Assembly (NCBI GenBank): GCA_025453605.1
Contig: JALOPZ010000001.1
Coordinates: 186,001-250,000, forward strand
Direction: 5' to 3'
DNA from: Candidatus Margulisiibacteriota bacterium
GTDB lineage: Bacteria > Margulisbacteria > WOR-1 > O2-12-FULL-45-9 > XYB2-FULL-48-7
Length of the DNA: 64,000 bases
Part shown: one piece after another, positions 41,930 through 49,630 of the stretch
Numbering within the stretch: position 1 is the stretch's first letter
Layout of the letters: every line of letters begins with the position of its first letter
Program-made: the position numbers and the translations under genes
The notes under the pieces: model-generated
Databases searched by the model: none
Seen by the model: only the letters and a program-made list of their open reading frames with translations
Told to the model about the DNA's origin: nothing

Positions 41930-42317
41930 GATCGGTTTCCGACGGGCCGACGACCATCATCTGGACCTTGGTCGGCTTCTTGACGATCCCGAGGATCGGA
42001 AAGGAAAACTTTTTAAAAGCCTCGGCGGAAATATCCTTGGTCAGGTAATCTTCTTCGAACGAGGTGGCCGGCTGCTCCGGCTTCCCCTTGTCCCAGATCT
42101 CGACGCGCAGGCGGGTCCAGTGCTGCTCTTTTTCGATCGTCCCTTTGATCTCAAACTCCAGGAGAGTCGGGTTGGCGATCTCTTCGCGGACCGCCAAAAC
42201 GCAGCCGAGGTCGGTCCCCTTGCCGGACAGATAGTAGGCCTCTTCCCGCTCTTCCGCCCGTTCGCCCGGCTTGCCGAAGCCGGAAAAAAGATGTTTGTTC
42301 TTGGGCATCAAATGCAT
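41901..42317 (-). CDS. uncharacterised beta-sandwich-like protein, 138 aa
   Basis: Looks like a small beta-sandwich with the pattern of carbohydrate-binding modules (PTLLEFEIKGTIEKEQHWTRLRVEIWDKG, AEAFKKFSFPI, KPTKVQMMVVGPSETDLEIRNVHL). No family assigned and no signal peptide. It overlaps the GH26 gene downstream by 29 bases in another frame, which suggests coupling or a single gene broken by a frameshift. A TATGCT box lies three bases before the ATG. Confidence 0.6.
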   Translation of the reverse strand: MHLMPKNKHLFSGFGKPGERAEEREEAYYLSGKGTDLGCVLAVREEIANPTLLEFEIKGTIEKEQHWTRLRVEIWDKGKPEQPATSFEEDYLTKDISAEAFKKFSFPILGIVKKPTKVQMMVVGPSETDLEIRNVHLR

Positions 42318-42339
42318 TGTAGCATAATTATTAGAAAAG

Positions 42340-42367
42340 TGAAATTTTTGCCTTTAGGCGCCGACAA
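42340..42367 (+). promoter_or_regulatory. sigma-28-like promoter, TGAAATT-N15-CGACAA
   Basis: TGAAATT (42340-42346), 15 bases, CGACAA (42362-42367), six bases before ATG 42374. Confidence 0.5.
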
Positions 42368-42373
42368 TCAGGC

Positions 42374-44230
42374 ATGAGGGCCTATTTGGGCGGAACATCC
42401 CCTTACGCCGTACTGATCGAGGGCGGTTTCAGCCGACGTGATAATCTTTTGTCCCGTAAAGATCCGCTGTTGCCGACAGCCAGGAACACTGTCAGCCTGG
42501 TCAACACCAACGGCCGGCCCAAATCGTGCCTGGACATCGCCACGGTCCCCAACGCGCGGATCCTGATCGAGAGTATCAAGTTGGCCGGTATTTCCGACTT
42601 TTTTGTCACCACTCATTATCTTCATGACCAGATCGAGGAATATTTCCGGCGGGGTGAAGGTTATGACCTGGGGGTCAAAGAACTCTGGAACGAAAAGATC
42701 GCACTCGGCACCGCGCCCGGGACTGTCATGAATCTGCTGGTGCGCCCCAATCTCCGCGGCCGGACTGCTGTCATTTGCGCCGGCGATATTATTTCCGATG
42801 TCGATTACGCCAGCGTTCTGGCCCAACACACGGCTGCCGGGAGCACCTTTACCATCGTCCTTAACCCTGTTCCCGAAACAGAGGTGTCGCGCTTCGGCAC
42901 GGCCGCGTTCCGGCCGACCGAAGGCACCTTTGGCCGGATCACCGAGTTCCGGGAAAAAAAAGCTCCCCGGGAGGCCCTCCAGAGCATTGTCGACCAGAAA
43001 AAGCAGTTCCTGAACAATTCCTCTATTTACGTGCTCGATCCGGAGATCTTTTTGCGGCCGTTGACCATCATTGATCAGGAGAACGGCGAGACCCACCACA
43101 CCAGGCTGATCCAGCGGATGTTCCCAAACATTGATCCCCAATTCCTGCGCGAACTGATTGACGGCAAAGTCGCACCGCGATCGCAAGAGGAAGCAACCGC
43201 GTGCCTGAAAAGGTTCGGCCATCCCGCCCCGGACTTCAACGACTTTGGGACCCATCTGTTGCCGCAGCTGGCCAGTAATCGGCTGCTTAACGGCGTATTG
43301 CATAATGGTTACTGGACAGATATCGGCACGCCCGAAAGTTATTGGTTCGCCAATTGGCACGCCCTGGCCGGCCGGTTTAAAGTGCAGATCCCATTTCCCG
43401 AAGTTTCTCCCGGCATCTGGGTCCATCCTGAAGCTGACATCCCCGACCTCCGGGCGATCAAGCCGCCCGCGGTGATCGCCGGCGGGGTTCGGCTCGGTAA
43501 CATGGTCGAGATCGGTCCGCGCGCGGTCATCGGCAGCGGTTGGGATATTCGGAAGGGGGCCAAGGTAACCGATAGTATCCTGCTGCAACGCTACGGTAGC
43601 GACTCCGACTACCCGCCGGGGACCAAATATCAGGTCATCCACCCCGGCTCCCTCGTCCACCGGTCGATCATCGCCGGCATTCTCCCGCTCTCCGTGCAGA
43701 CTTTCAAGACCGTCTGGGGAGACGGCGCACCAAACCCGCAAGGGCCAAGATGCCACACCACGGTCCCGCTGTACATCCCCCAGGATTCGGACACCGCCAT
43801 CAGGAAGCAGACAACCCGTCTCCTGCTGGCGGATAAGCCTGGCCATTTTCTGGACAAGGTGGAAAAGCTCCTGCGCAATAACGGCTGGCAATGGCTGGAG
43901 GCCGCCACTACCCCCGCCAGCGCCGCGGAAAAAATGGATGCCAATAAATACGACCTGATAATTATGGATTTCTCTGAACTGCACGCCGACCCCGAAGGCA
44001 TGCCCGAAGGAGCCATCCTGCTGCGCACCTACCGCTGTCATTCCCAGGCCAGGAACAGCGGCACCCCGACTCTCTTCTGGAGCCGGCAGCCTAACCCGCT
44101 GGCCAATATCGACGGGATGACGATCGCCCGCATGACCGAATCAGGGGTCGTGGTCCGTTCCAAGAACAATCCCGAGGTCGCACTCGGTCGGTTGTCCGAT
44201 TTCCTGTTGAAGTTACTTAAGGAGCAATAA
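42374..44230 (+). CDS. sugar-phosphate nucleotidyltransferase with beta-helix and receiver-like C-terminus, 618 aa
   Basis: Residues 1-330 form a nucleotidyltransferase core like glucose-1-phosphate adenylyl- or mannose-1-phosphate guanylyltransferases: RPKSCLDIATVPNARIL, GISDFFVTTHYLHDQI, GRTAVICAGDIISDVDY, GYWTDIGTPESYWFANW. The usual GGxGTRL loop is degenerate (GGFSRRDNLL). About 350-450 reads as a left-handed beta-helix (AVIAGGVRLGNMVEIGPRAVIG). From about 481 on, RLLLADKPGHFLDKVEKLL, AATTPASAAEKMDANKYDLIIMDF is a CheY-type receiver with an Asp at the phosphorylation position but only one of the two acidic residues. This fusion is unusual. The next gene starts five bases downstream. Confidence 0.8.
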   Translation: MRAYLGGTSPYAVLIEGGFSRRDNLLSRKDPLLPTARNTVSLVNTNGRPKSCLDIATVPNARILIESIKLAGISDFFVTTHYLHDQIEEYFRRGEGYDLGVKELWNEKIALGTAPGTVMNLLVRPNLRGRTAVICAGDIISDVDYASVLAQHTAAGSTFTIVLNPVPETEVSRFGTAAFRPTEGTFGRITEFREKKAPREALQSIVDQKKQFLNNSSIYVLDPEIFLRPLTIIDQENGETHHTRLIQRMFPNIDPQFLRELIDGKVAPRSQEEATACLKRFGHPAPDFNDFGTHLLPQLASNRLLNGVLHNGYWTDIGTPESYWFANWHALAGRFKVQIPFPEVSPGIWVHPEADIPDLRAIKPPAVIAGGVRLGNMVEIGPRAVIGSGWDIRKGAKVTDSILLQRYGSDSDYPPGTKYQVIHPGSLVHRSIIAGILPLSVQTFKTVWGDGAPNPQGPRCHTTVPLYIPQDSDTAIRKQTTRLLLADKPGHFLDKVEKLLRNNGWQWLEAATTPASAAEKMDANKYDLIIMDFSELHADPEGMPEGAILLRTYRCHSQARNSGTPTLFWSRQPNPLANIDGMTIARMTESGVVVRSKNNPEVALGRLSDFLLKLLKEQ

Positions 44231-44235
44231 AATAT

Positions 44236-46860
44236 ATGGGATCAGCCTCAAGATTGGTCAACGCTAAAGGTCCGCTGGTCCACCTGGCCAACGAGTTTTT
44301 TCCGGTCGGCCATGTTGGTTACCTGTCCCGGCTTGTGCGCCGGGTCGCTCAACGCCAGCAGAAAGAAGGGCTCGACGTCCGGGTCGTGATCCCGCACAAC
44401 GGGCAGCTTGATCTTCAAGGGGTTAATAATTTGCATGATCAAGGTCAGTATCTCCAAGGAGTTGTCCAGGGGATCCCAGTTTACGTCATTAAGAATACCG
44501 CTGATACTCCCGATTTTTCCTCCCGGATCTATCCGCCCGAAGAAAACGCGCTGGAAAGCTTCGCACAATTCGGAAAAGTATTCTGGCATCTGGTAAAAAA
44601 AGAGCTCTTTGGCCGACGTCCTCTCCTCCAGATGTGGGACCACACCATGGGCTGGGTTTGCGGCCAGCGGCCCTACGAATTGAGCCGGATCAGGACGATC
44701 TTCACGCCGGTCGAACCCGAAACCCATTTTATGCACTTCAAGCCGGCGGAACTGGAGGGCGCGGATCTGGCCACGAACGGAGACATTGAAAGTCAGATGG
44801 AACATCAGGGCGGCTTCGTTAGCGGCTTTACGGCCGGACTCAGGACAGCAGACACCGTGACCGAATGGTATAACGGTTTTTTTCACGAATTACGGGATAA
44901 GGTTCCGCTTATGGCCTCCTTCCTGGCACCGCTGATCAAGTCCGGGAAGTTCGAGGCCCTGGCAGCCAGCCGCGGTTGGCGGCCGAACCAAAAAACGAAT
45001 ATTCCCGTGGCCTGCATCGAGGCCTTTGAGTTAGCGTACCTGCACACCATCTTCGGACGCGGTCACGATTTTTCCGTCAAAGCCGGCCGGCTCCCGAAAA
45101 CCAAAATGTCGCTCATGATCAGTGTTACCGAAAAGAACCCGGAAGATCCGCGCAGCCCGATCCTGCTGGAACGTTACCACCGGGTCCAACCGGATATTCC
45201 TCTGGTCGATGCAAACACGCGCTTTGTCGATAATTATTCTCCCACTCAAAACATCGATTATCGGGAAAACATGGGGGGGACCGTGCAGATGCTCAAAAGA
45301 GCGATCGAGGACCCCGCTTTCAGCAACCAACCCGGACCGGTCCTGGCCTTTTTGAACGGCGGTGACGGCGAACGGGGTTTTAACGTTGTCCTGTCAGCCT
45401 GCGTCAAAGGGGAGCTATTGCTCGGGGAGCGGACCATGGGAGATCTCTCCATCGACGCTGCCGCTTTAGTCGCCCGGCAACTACCCGACGGCGGGGATGG
45501 CTGGGTGGTGGTTTTAAGTTGCGATAATTATTTGGTGCCGAACGGACCGATCAAGCTAGGCGGGCGGCTGCTCTCCCGGGCCGAGCAAGGGCTGGTCCTC
45601 TTCGGCCACTCGGTCAAGATCCTGGGCGAGGAACCGGACAGGTTACACTACCTTAAAGACCTGGGGGTCTTTTTTGTCGATGCCCGGACCGGCAACATTG
45701 CCAGCTTTGCCGAAAAAAAAGCCGATCCGCAGGACTCGAACAAGTTCGACCTTGGCTTTGCCCAGCGGGAGATAGAACGGTACGGTGGCGAGAATGCCTA
45801 CAAGAACACCTTTTTCTTCGCCATGCGTCGGGACATTGCCAGGGCTTTATACCTAGGCTACGAAAAAGCTAGCCACAAAGACGGCAAACCGCTCCATTCA
45901 ACTTATTATCTGAACTTTTCGGACCATTTTACCGCTGCCTGCATGTGTTCAAAGGAAGAGTGGATGGGGCGATATTCCAACCAAAGTAAATTTGATCGTA
46001 ATGACTGGGCCTATCTCTGGGACCATGCTAATAGGATCAAGAAAATGTCTGGCGGGATCGGCGGCGCGGATATCGGCGCCGGCGACGAGACCTGGTCGGA
46101 CGTCGGTACCATCCGGGAATATTATAGTCGGGTAACTAGTTTTCTGAGCGGCGATGAACAGGTCCGACGCGTCGCCCGACAGGTTGCCGGCATTCCGGAG
46201 TTCGGATCAGTGGTCCGCTCCCTGGTCAACAACGTCGAACTGCCGGGTAAATCGGCCCCCTATCTGGTCGTCGGTTCGGTCTTTAAAAAAGGCGGCAAGG
46301 TCGGTAATAACGTCATCGTCATCGGCTCCCTATTTGAAGAACGGGTGGAGATCCCCGATAATACGATCGTCATCGGCAGCCATGTTTACCGGCTCAAGTT
46401 CAAACCCGATGACCGGAGCCCCCGGCTGATCTACGCCCTCCACCAGGAAACAACCGACCACCCGCTGGCCGTAGAAAGCCATTGCGCCCACTCCACCGTC
46501 CACTTGATCTCCGGCCAAAAGATGCACGGTGTTTTCCCGATTATGCTGAACGGAAAAGAATTGGAAAAACAGCCTGATGGCCGGCTCAAGCAGGACCCGT
46601 ACCTTAAAGCTTATACCCTGGACAGAAAGATGACCAGCCAGTCGCTCTACGGTATGCCGACGATCAACGATACCGCCCTGCAACAGCGGCTGCGTGACCT
46701 GGCGCCCGATAAAGACGCAATTGATGAGGCAACCCTCTCCTTCCCTTCAGTCAAGAACCTTAAGAGGCTCAACAGCCTCGAACACTCGAACACCGCCGCC
46801 GTCGCCCTGACCGAAGCGATCGATAATCTGCTCTCCATGGGTCAGACACCGCGCCCCTGA
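44236..46860 (+). CDS. chimera of glycogen-synthase-like N-terminal domain and nucleotidyltransferase, 874 aa (copy A)
   Basis: Residues 10-290 resemble the N-terminal (acceptor) Rossmann domain of GT5 glycogen/starch synthase: GPLVHLANEFFPVGHVGYLS, GLDVRVVIPHN, GIPVYVIKN, RIYPPEENALESFAQF, FTAGLRTADTVTEWYNGFF. The second, ADP-glucose-binding GT5 domain is not seen. Instead, from about 365 there is a nucleotidyltransferase core with FLNGGDGERGF (GGxGxR loop, 374-380), VVLSCDNYLVP (catalytic Asp, about 428) and DETWSDVGTIREYY (about 617), then a beta-helical tail. A sugar-nucleotide role in glucan synthesis is likely but the reaction is not known. Start ATG follows the previous gene by five bases. 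Confidence 0.75.
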   Translation: MGSASRLVNAKGPLVHLANEFFPVGHVGYLSRLVRRVAQRQQKEGLDVRVVIPHNGQLDLQGVNNLHDQGQYLQGVVQGIPVYVIKNTADTPDFSSRIYPPEENALESFAQFGKVFWHLVKKELFGRRPLLQMWDHTMGWVCGQRPYELSRIRTIFTPVEPETHFMHFKPAELEGADLATNGDIESQMEHQGGFVSGFTAGLRTADTVTEWYNGFFHELRDKVPLMASFLAPLIKSGKFEALAASRGWRPNQKTNIPVACIEAFELAYLHTIFGRGHDFSVKAGRLPKTKMSLMISVTEKNPEDPRSPILLERYHRVQPDIPLVDANTRFVDNYSPTQNIDYRENMGGTVQMLKRAIEDPAFSNQPGPVLAFLNGGDGERGFNVVLSACVKGELLLGERTMGDLSIDAAALVARQLPDGGDGWVVVLSCDNYLVPNGPIKLGGRLLSRAEQGLVLFGHSVKILGEEPDRLHYLKDLGVFFVDARTGNIASFAEKKADPQDSNKFDLGFAQREIERYGGENAYKNTFFFAMRRDIARALYLGYEKASHKDGKPLHSTYYLNFSDHFTAACMCSKEEWMGRYSNQSKFDRNDWAYLWDHANRIKKMSGGIGGADIGAGDETWSDVGTIREYYSRVTSFLSGDEQVRRVARQVAGIPEFGSVVRSLVNNVELPGKSAPYLVVGSVFKKGGKVGNNVIVIGSLFEERVEIPDNTIVIGSHVYRLKFKPDDRSPRLIYALHQETTDHPLAVESHCAHSTVHLISGQKMHGVFPIMLNGKELEKQPDGRLKQDPYLKAYTLDRKMTSQSLYGMPTINDTALQQRLRDLAPDKDAIDEATLSFPSVKNLKRLNSLEHSNTAAVALTEAIDNLLSMGQTPRP

Positions 46861-46867
46861 CTTCAAC

Positions 46868-46895
46868 TGAAATTTCCCGCCAGAAGTGCCGATAT
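46868..46895 (+). promoter_or_regulatory. sigma-28-like promoter, TGAAATT-N15-CGATAT
   Basis: TGAAATT (46868-46874), 15 bases, CGATAT (46890-46895) inside TGCCGATATATA. It drives copy B. Confidence 0.7.
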
Positions 46896-46928
46896 ATACC
46901 TGGATCGCCAGCTTGCAAGGAGCTTTGC

Positions 46929-49556
46929 ATGGAAAGGAAGTTAAACTTGATAAATAATAAAGGGCCGCTGGTTCACGTCGCCAGAGAATATGGTAACGCC
47001 GCCCGTCACGGTTATTTATCCCAGCTTGTCCGCCGGGTCGTGGAGCGGCAGCGCCATGAATCCGGCCTTGACGTCCGGGTCGTTATCCCTTTCAGCGCCG
47101 GGCTTGACCTCAAAGAGATCGAAGGTCTGCAAGATAAAGGCAAATACCTGGAGGGGCTGATCGACAACGTCCCTGTTTACGTTATCAAGGACGGGGAGCT
47201 TGGCCCCGCCGATCACGAAGGCATCTACCCGCCGGAAGCAACCGCCTTGCAAAGCTACGCGCATTTCGCCAATAATTTCTGGGCCCTCGTCCGGGAACAA
47301 GTTTTTGGCCATGATCTGTTAGCCCAGATGTGGGACCACCCGATGGGCTGGGTCTGCAGCCAGAGACCATTTGACCTGGGCCGGGTCCGGACGATCTTCA
47401 CCCCGGTCGAACCGGCCGATTATTTCATGTCCTTCGATCAATCTCAGATCCAGGCCTTGTCCCTGCGCTCGATCGCCGACATGGAACATTTCGGCGGCCG
47501 GGGGGTCAGCGGGTTTATGACCGGCCTGCAATTCGCCGATACGGTGACCGAATGGTACAGCGGTTTTTTTGGTGATTTCCGGCGCGAGGTAGAACAAAGG
47601 TTCCCTTCCCTGGCCTCCTTCCTCGTCCCCCTGATGAAATCAGGGAAATTTGAAGCGTTGGCAGCCAGCCGCGGTTGGCGGCCGAAGCATGAAACCGATA
47701 TTCCCAAAGCCTGCATCGACGCTTTGGAACTGGCGTATCTGCACACCTTGTTCGGGCGCAGTTATGACTTTTCGATCAATGTCGGCCGGCTCCCCAAAAC
47801 CGACATGGGCGGGCTGCTGGTCAGCATCACGGAAAAGAATCCGGAAGACCCGCGCGCCCCGATCCTGGCTGACCGCTATAGACGGGCCCAGAAAGATCTC
47901 CCCGTCATCAGGACCTCCGTTCGTTATGTCGCTAATTATCCTGGTCAGCATGATGCCGGGTTCCGGGGCAATTGCGGCGGGGTCGTGCAAATGTTAAAAC
48001 AGCTCGATCACGATCAGGCCCTGGCCGAACGGCAAGGCCCCATTCTCGCCTTTTTGAACGGCGGCGACGGTGAACGGGGCTTTGTCACCACGCTGGCGTC
48101 GTGCGTGAAAGGCGAACTGCTCCTCGGCGAACGGACCATCGGGGACCTGTCCCAGGATGCCGGCGCCCTGGTCGGCCGCCAACTGCCGCACGGCGGCGAC
48201 GGCTGGGTCGTGATCTACGGCTGCGATAATTTCCTGTTGCCGAACGGTGAGATCAAGCTCGGCGATCATCTTCTTTCCCGGGCCGAACAAGGCGTGATCC
48301 TGCTCGGCCATTCGGAGAAGATCGCCGGCCGGCGGCTGAACGAGATCAATTATCTCAAAGGTCTGGGCGTATTTTTCATCGACGCCAGATCCGGCGAGAT
48401 CGTCAGCTTTGTCGAAAAGATGACCGACCCGAAGAACAAGAATGATTTCGATCTCCCCCGCGCCCAGGCCATGCTGACGCAGCACGGCGGGGAAAGCATT
48501 TACAAGAACACCTTTTTCTTCGCCATGCGCCGGGACGTCGCCCAGGCGTGGTACCGGGGCTATGAACAGGCCAGCGAATTGACCGGCCAGCCGCTGCACG
48601 AAACCTACGATCTCGATTTTTCGCTCCATTTCACCACGGCCGCCATGACCCCCAACAAAGAAGATTGGATGACACTCTTTAAGACCAAAGGAAAAGGGTT
48701 CGCGCACGGCGATTGGGAGCGGCTCTGGGATCACGCGCATAGGATCAAGCAAATGGCCGGCGGGATCGGCGGGGCCGATATCGGCAGCGGCGACGAGACC
48801 TGGTCGGACATCGGCACGATCGAAGCTTTTCACGACCGCTTGGCGCGGCTGCTGGATCGGAACGATGACATCCGCAGCGTCTCCCGGCGAGCTCTTGGGG
48901 TACCGGAATTTGAGGCGGAATTTCAATCCCTGACCGCCAAGGTCGAATTCGCGAACGATTCACACCTGATCTTGCGTTCAGTTTTCAAGAACGGCGGCCG
49001 GATCGGCAACAACGTGATCGTTATCGGTTCCGTTTTTGAGGAGTTTGCCGATATCCCCGACAACACTTACGTCATCGGCAGCCATGTCTACCGTCTCAAC
49101 TTTAAGCCCGATGACCGGAGTCCCCGGCTGATCTACGCTTTGCACCAGGAAGCGACCGATCATCCGCTGACGGTGGAGGGCAATAGCGCCCACTCGACCA
49201 CCCACCTGATCTCGGGACAAAAAATGCACGGCATTTTTCCGATCTACCTGAGCGGCAAGGAATCGGCCAACGGACCGGACGGCATGCCGATCAAAGACCA
49301 GTTCACCGGGCATTATTTACTGAACGGCAAACTGACCAATCAGCCGATCCTGGGCATGACCGGTATCTCCGACGCCAATCTGCAGCGGCGGTTGATCGAC
49401 CTGGGGACCGATCCCGAAACAGTGGCGCGGCCCTCCGTCAAAAACATCAAACGGCTCACCAGCCTTAGCCAGTCAGACTCCGTGGCCCGCGCTCTGGCCA
49501 AAGAGATCCGGACCGCGCTGTTCCTGGCCGGGGTTATTTCGGCGGATCAACCTTAA
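46929..49556 (+). CDS. chimera of glycogen-synthase-like domain and nucleotidyltransferase, 875 aa (copy B)
   Basis: Full-length paralogue of copy A with the same order: GPLVHVAREYGNAARHGYLS, GLDVRVVIPFS, YPPEATALQSYAHF, FMTGLQFADTVTEWYSGFF, FLNGGDGERGF (about 377), VVIYGCDNFLLP and GDETWSDIGTIEAF (about 621), IGNNVIVIGSVFEEFADIPD and HSTTHLISGQKMHGIFPIYL near the end. All supposed nucleotidyltransferase residues are kept in both, so both may be active, perhaps on different substrates or as a heteromer. It has its own sigma-28-like promoter and AAGGAG before ATG. Confidence 0.75.
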   Translation: MERKLNLINNKGPLVHVAREYGNAARHGYLSQLVRRVVERQRHESGLDVRVVIPFSAGLDLKEIEGLQDKGKYLEGLIDNVPVYVIKDGELGPADHEGIYPPEATALQSYAHFANNFWALVREQVFGHDLLAQMWDHPMGWVCSQRPFDLGRVRTIFTPVEPADYFMSFDQSQIQALSLRSIADMEHFGGRGVSGFMTGLQFADTVTEWYSGFFGDFRREVEQRFPSLASFLVPLMKSGKFEALAASRGWRPKHETDIPKACIDALELAYLHTLFGRSYDFSINVGRLPKTDMGGLLVSITEKNPEDPRAPILADRYRRAQKDLPVIRTSVRYVANYPGQHDAGFRGNCGGVVQMLKQLDHDQALAERQGPILAFLNGGDGERGFVTTLASCVKGELLLGERTIGDLSQDAGALVGRQLPHGGDGWVVIYGCDNFLLPNGEIKLGDHLLSRAEQGVILLGHSEKIAGRRLNEINYLKGLGVFFIDARSGEIVSFVEKMTDPKNKNDFDLPRAQAMLTQHGGESIYKNTFFFAMRRDVAQAWYRGYEQASELTGQPLHETYDLDFSLHFTTAAMTPNKEDWMTLFKTKGKGFAHGDWERLWDHAHRIKQMAGGIGGADIGSGDETWSDIGTIEAFHDRLARLLDRNDDIRSVSRRALGVPEFEAEFQSLTAKVEFANDSHLILRSVFKNGGRIGNNVIVIGSVFEEFADIPDNTYVIGSHVYRLNFKPDDRSPRLIYALHQEATDHPLTVEGNSAHSTTHLISGQKMHGIFPIYLSGKESANGPDGMPIKDQFTGHYLLNGKLTNQPILGMTGISDANLQRRLIDLGTDPETVARPSVKNIKRLTSLSQSDSVARALAKEIRTALFLAGVISADQP

Positions 49557-49584
49557 ACATAGGGTAAAATAGCGCTTTTTTATC

Positions 49585-49612
49585 TGAAATTCCACCTCGT
49601 TTTTGACGATAT
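49585..49612 (+). promoter_or_regulatory. sigma-28-like promoter, TGAAATT-N15-CGATAT
   Basis: TGAAATT (49585-49591), 15 bases, CGATAT (49607-49612), 18 bases before ATG 49631. Confidence 0.7.
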
Positions 49613-49630
49613 ATATACGGGAGACATGCA

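Noticed and set aside
42368..44041. 557-aa open frame on the minus strand
   Set aside because: Antisense shadow of the nucleotidyltransferase-receiver gene; no motifs and codon pattern mirrors the plus-strand gene.
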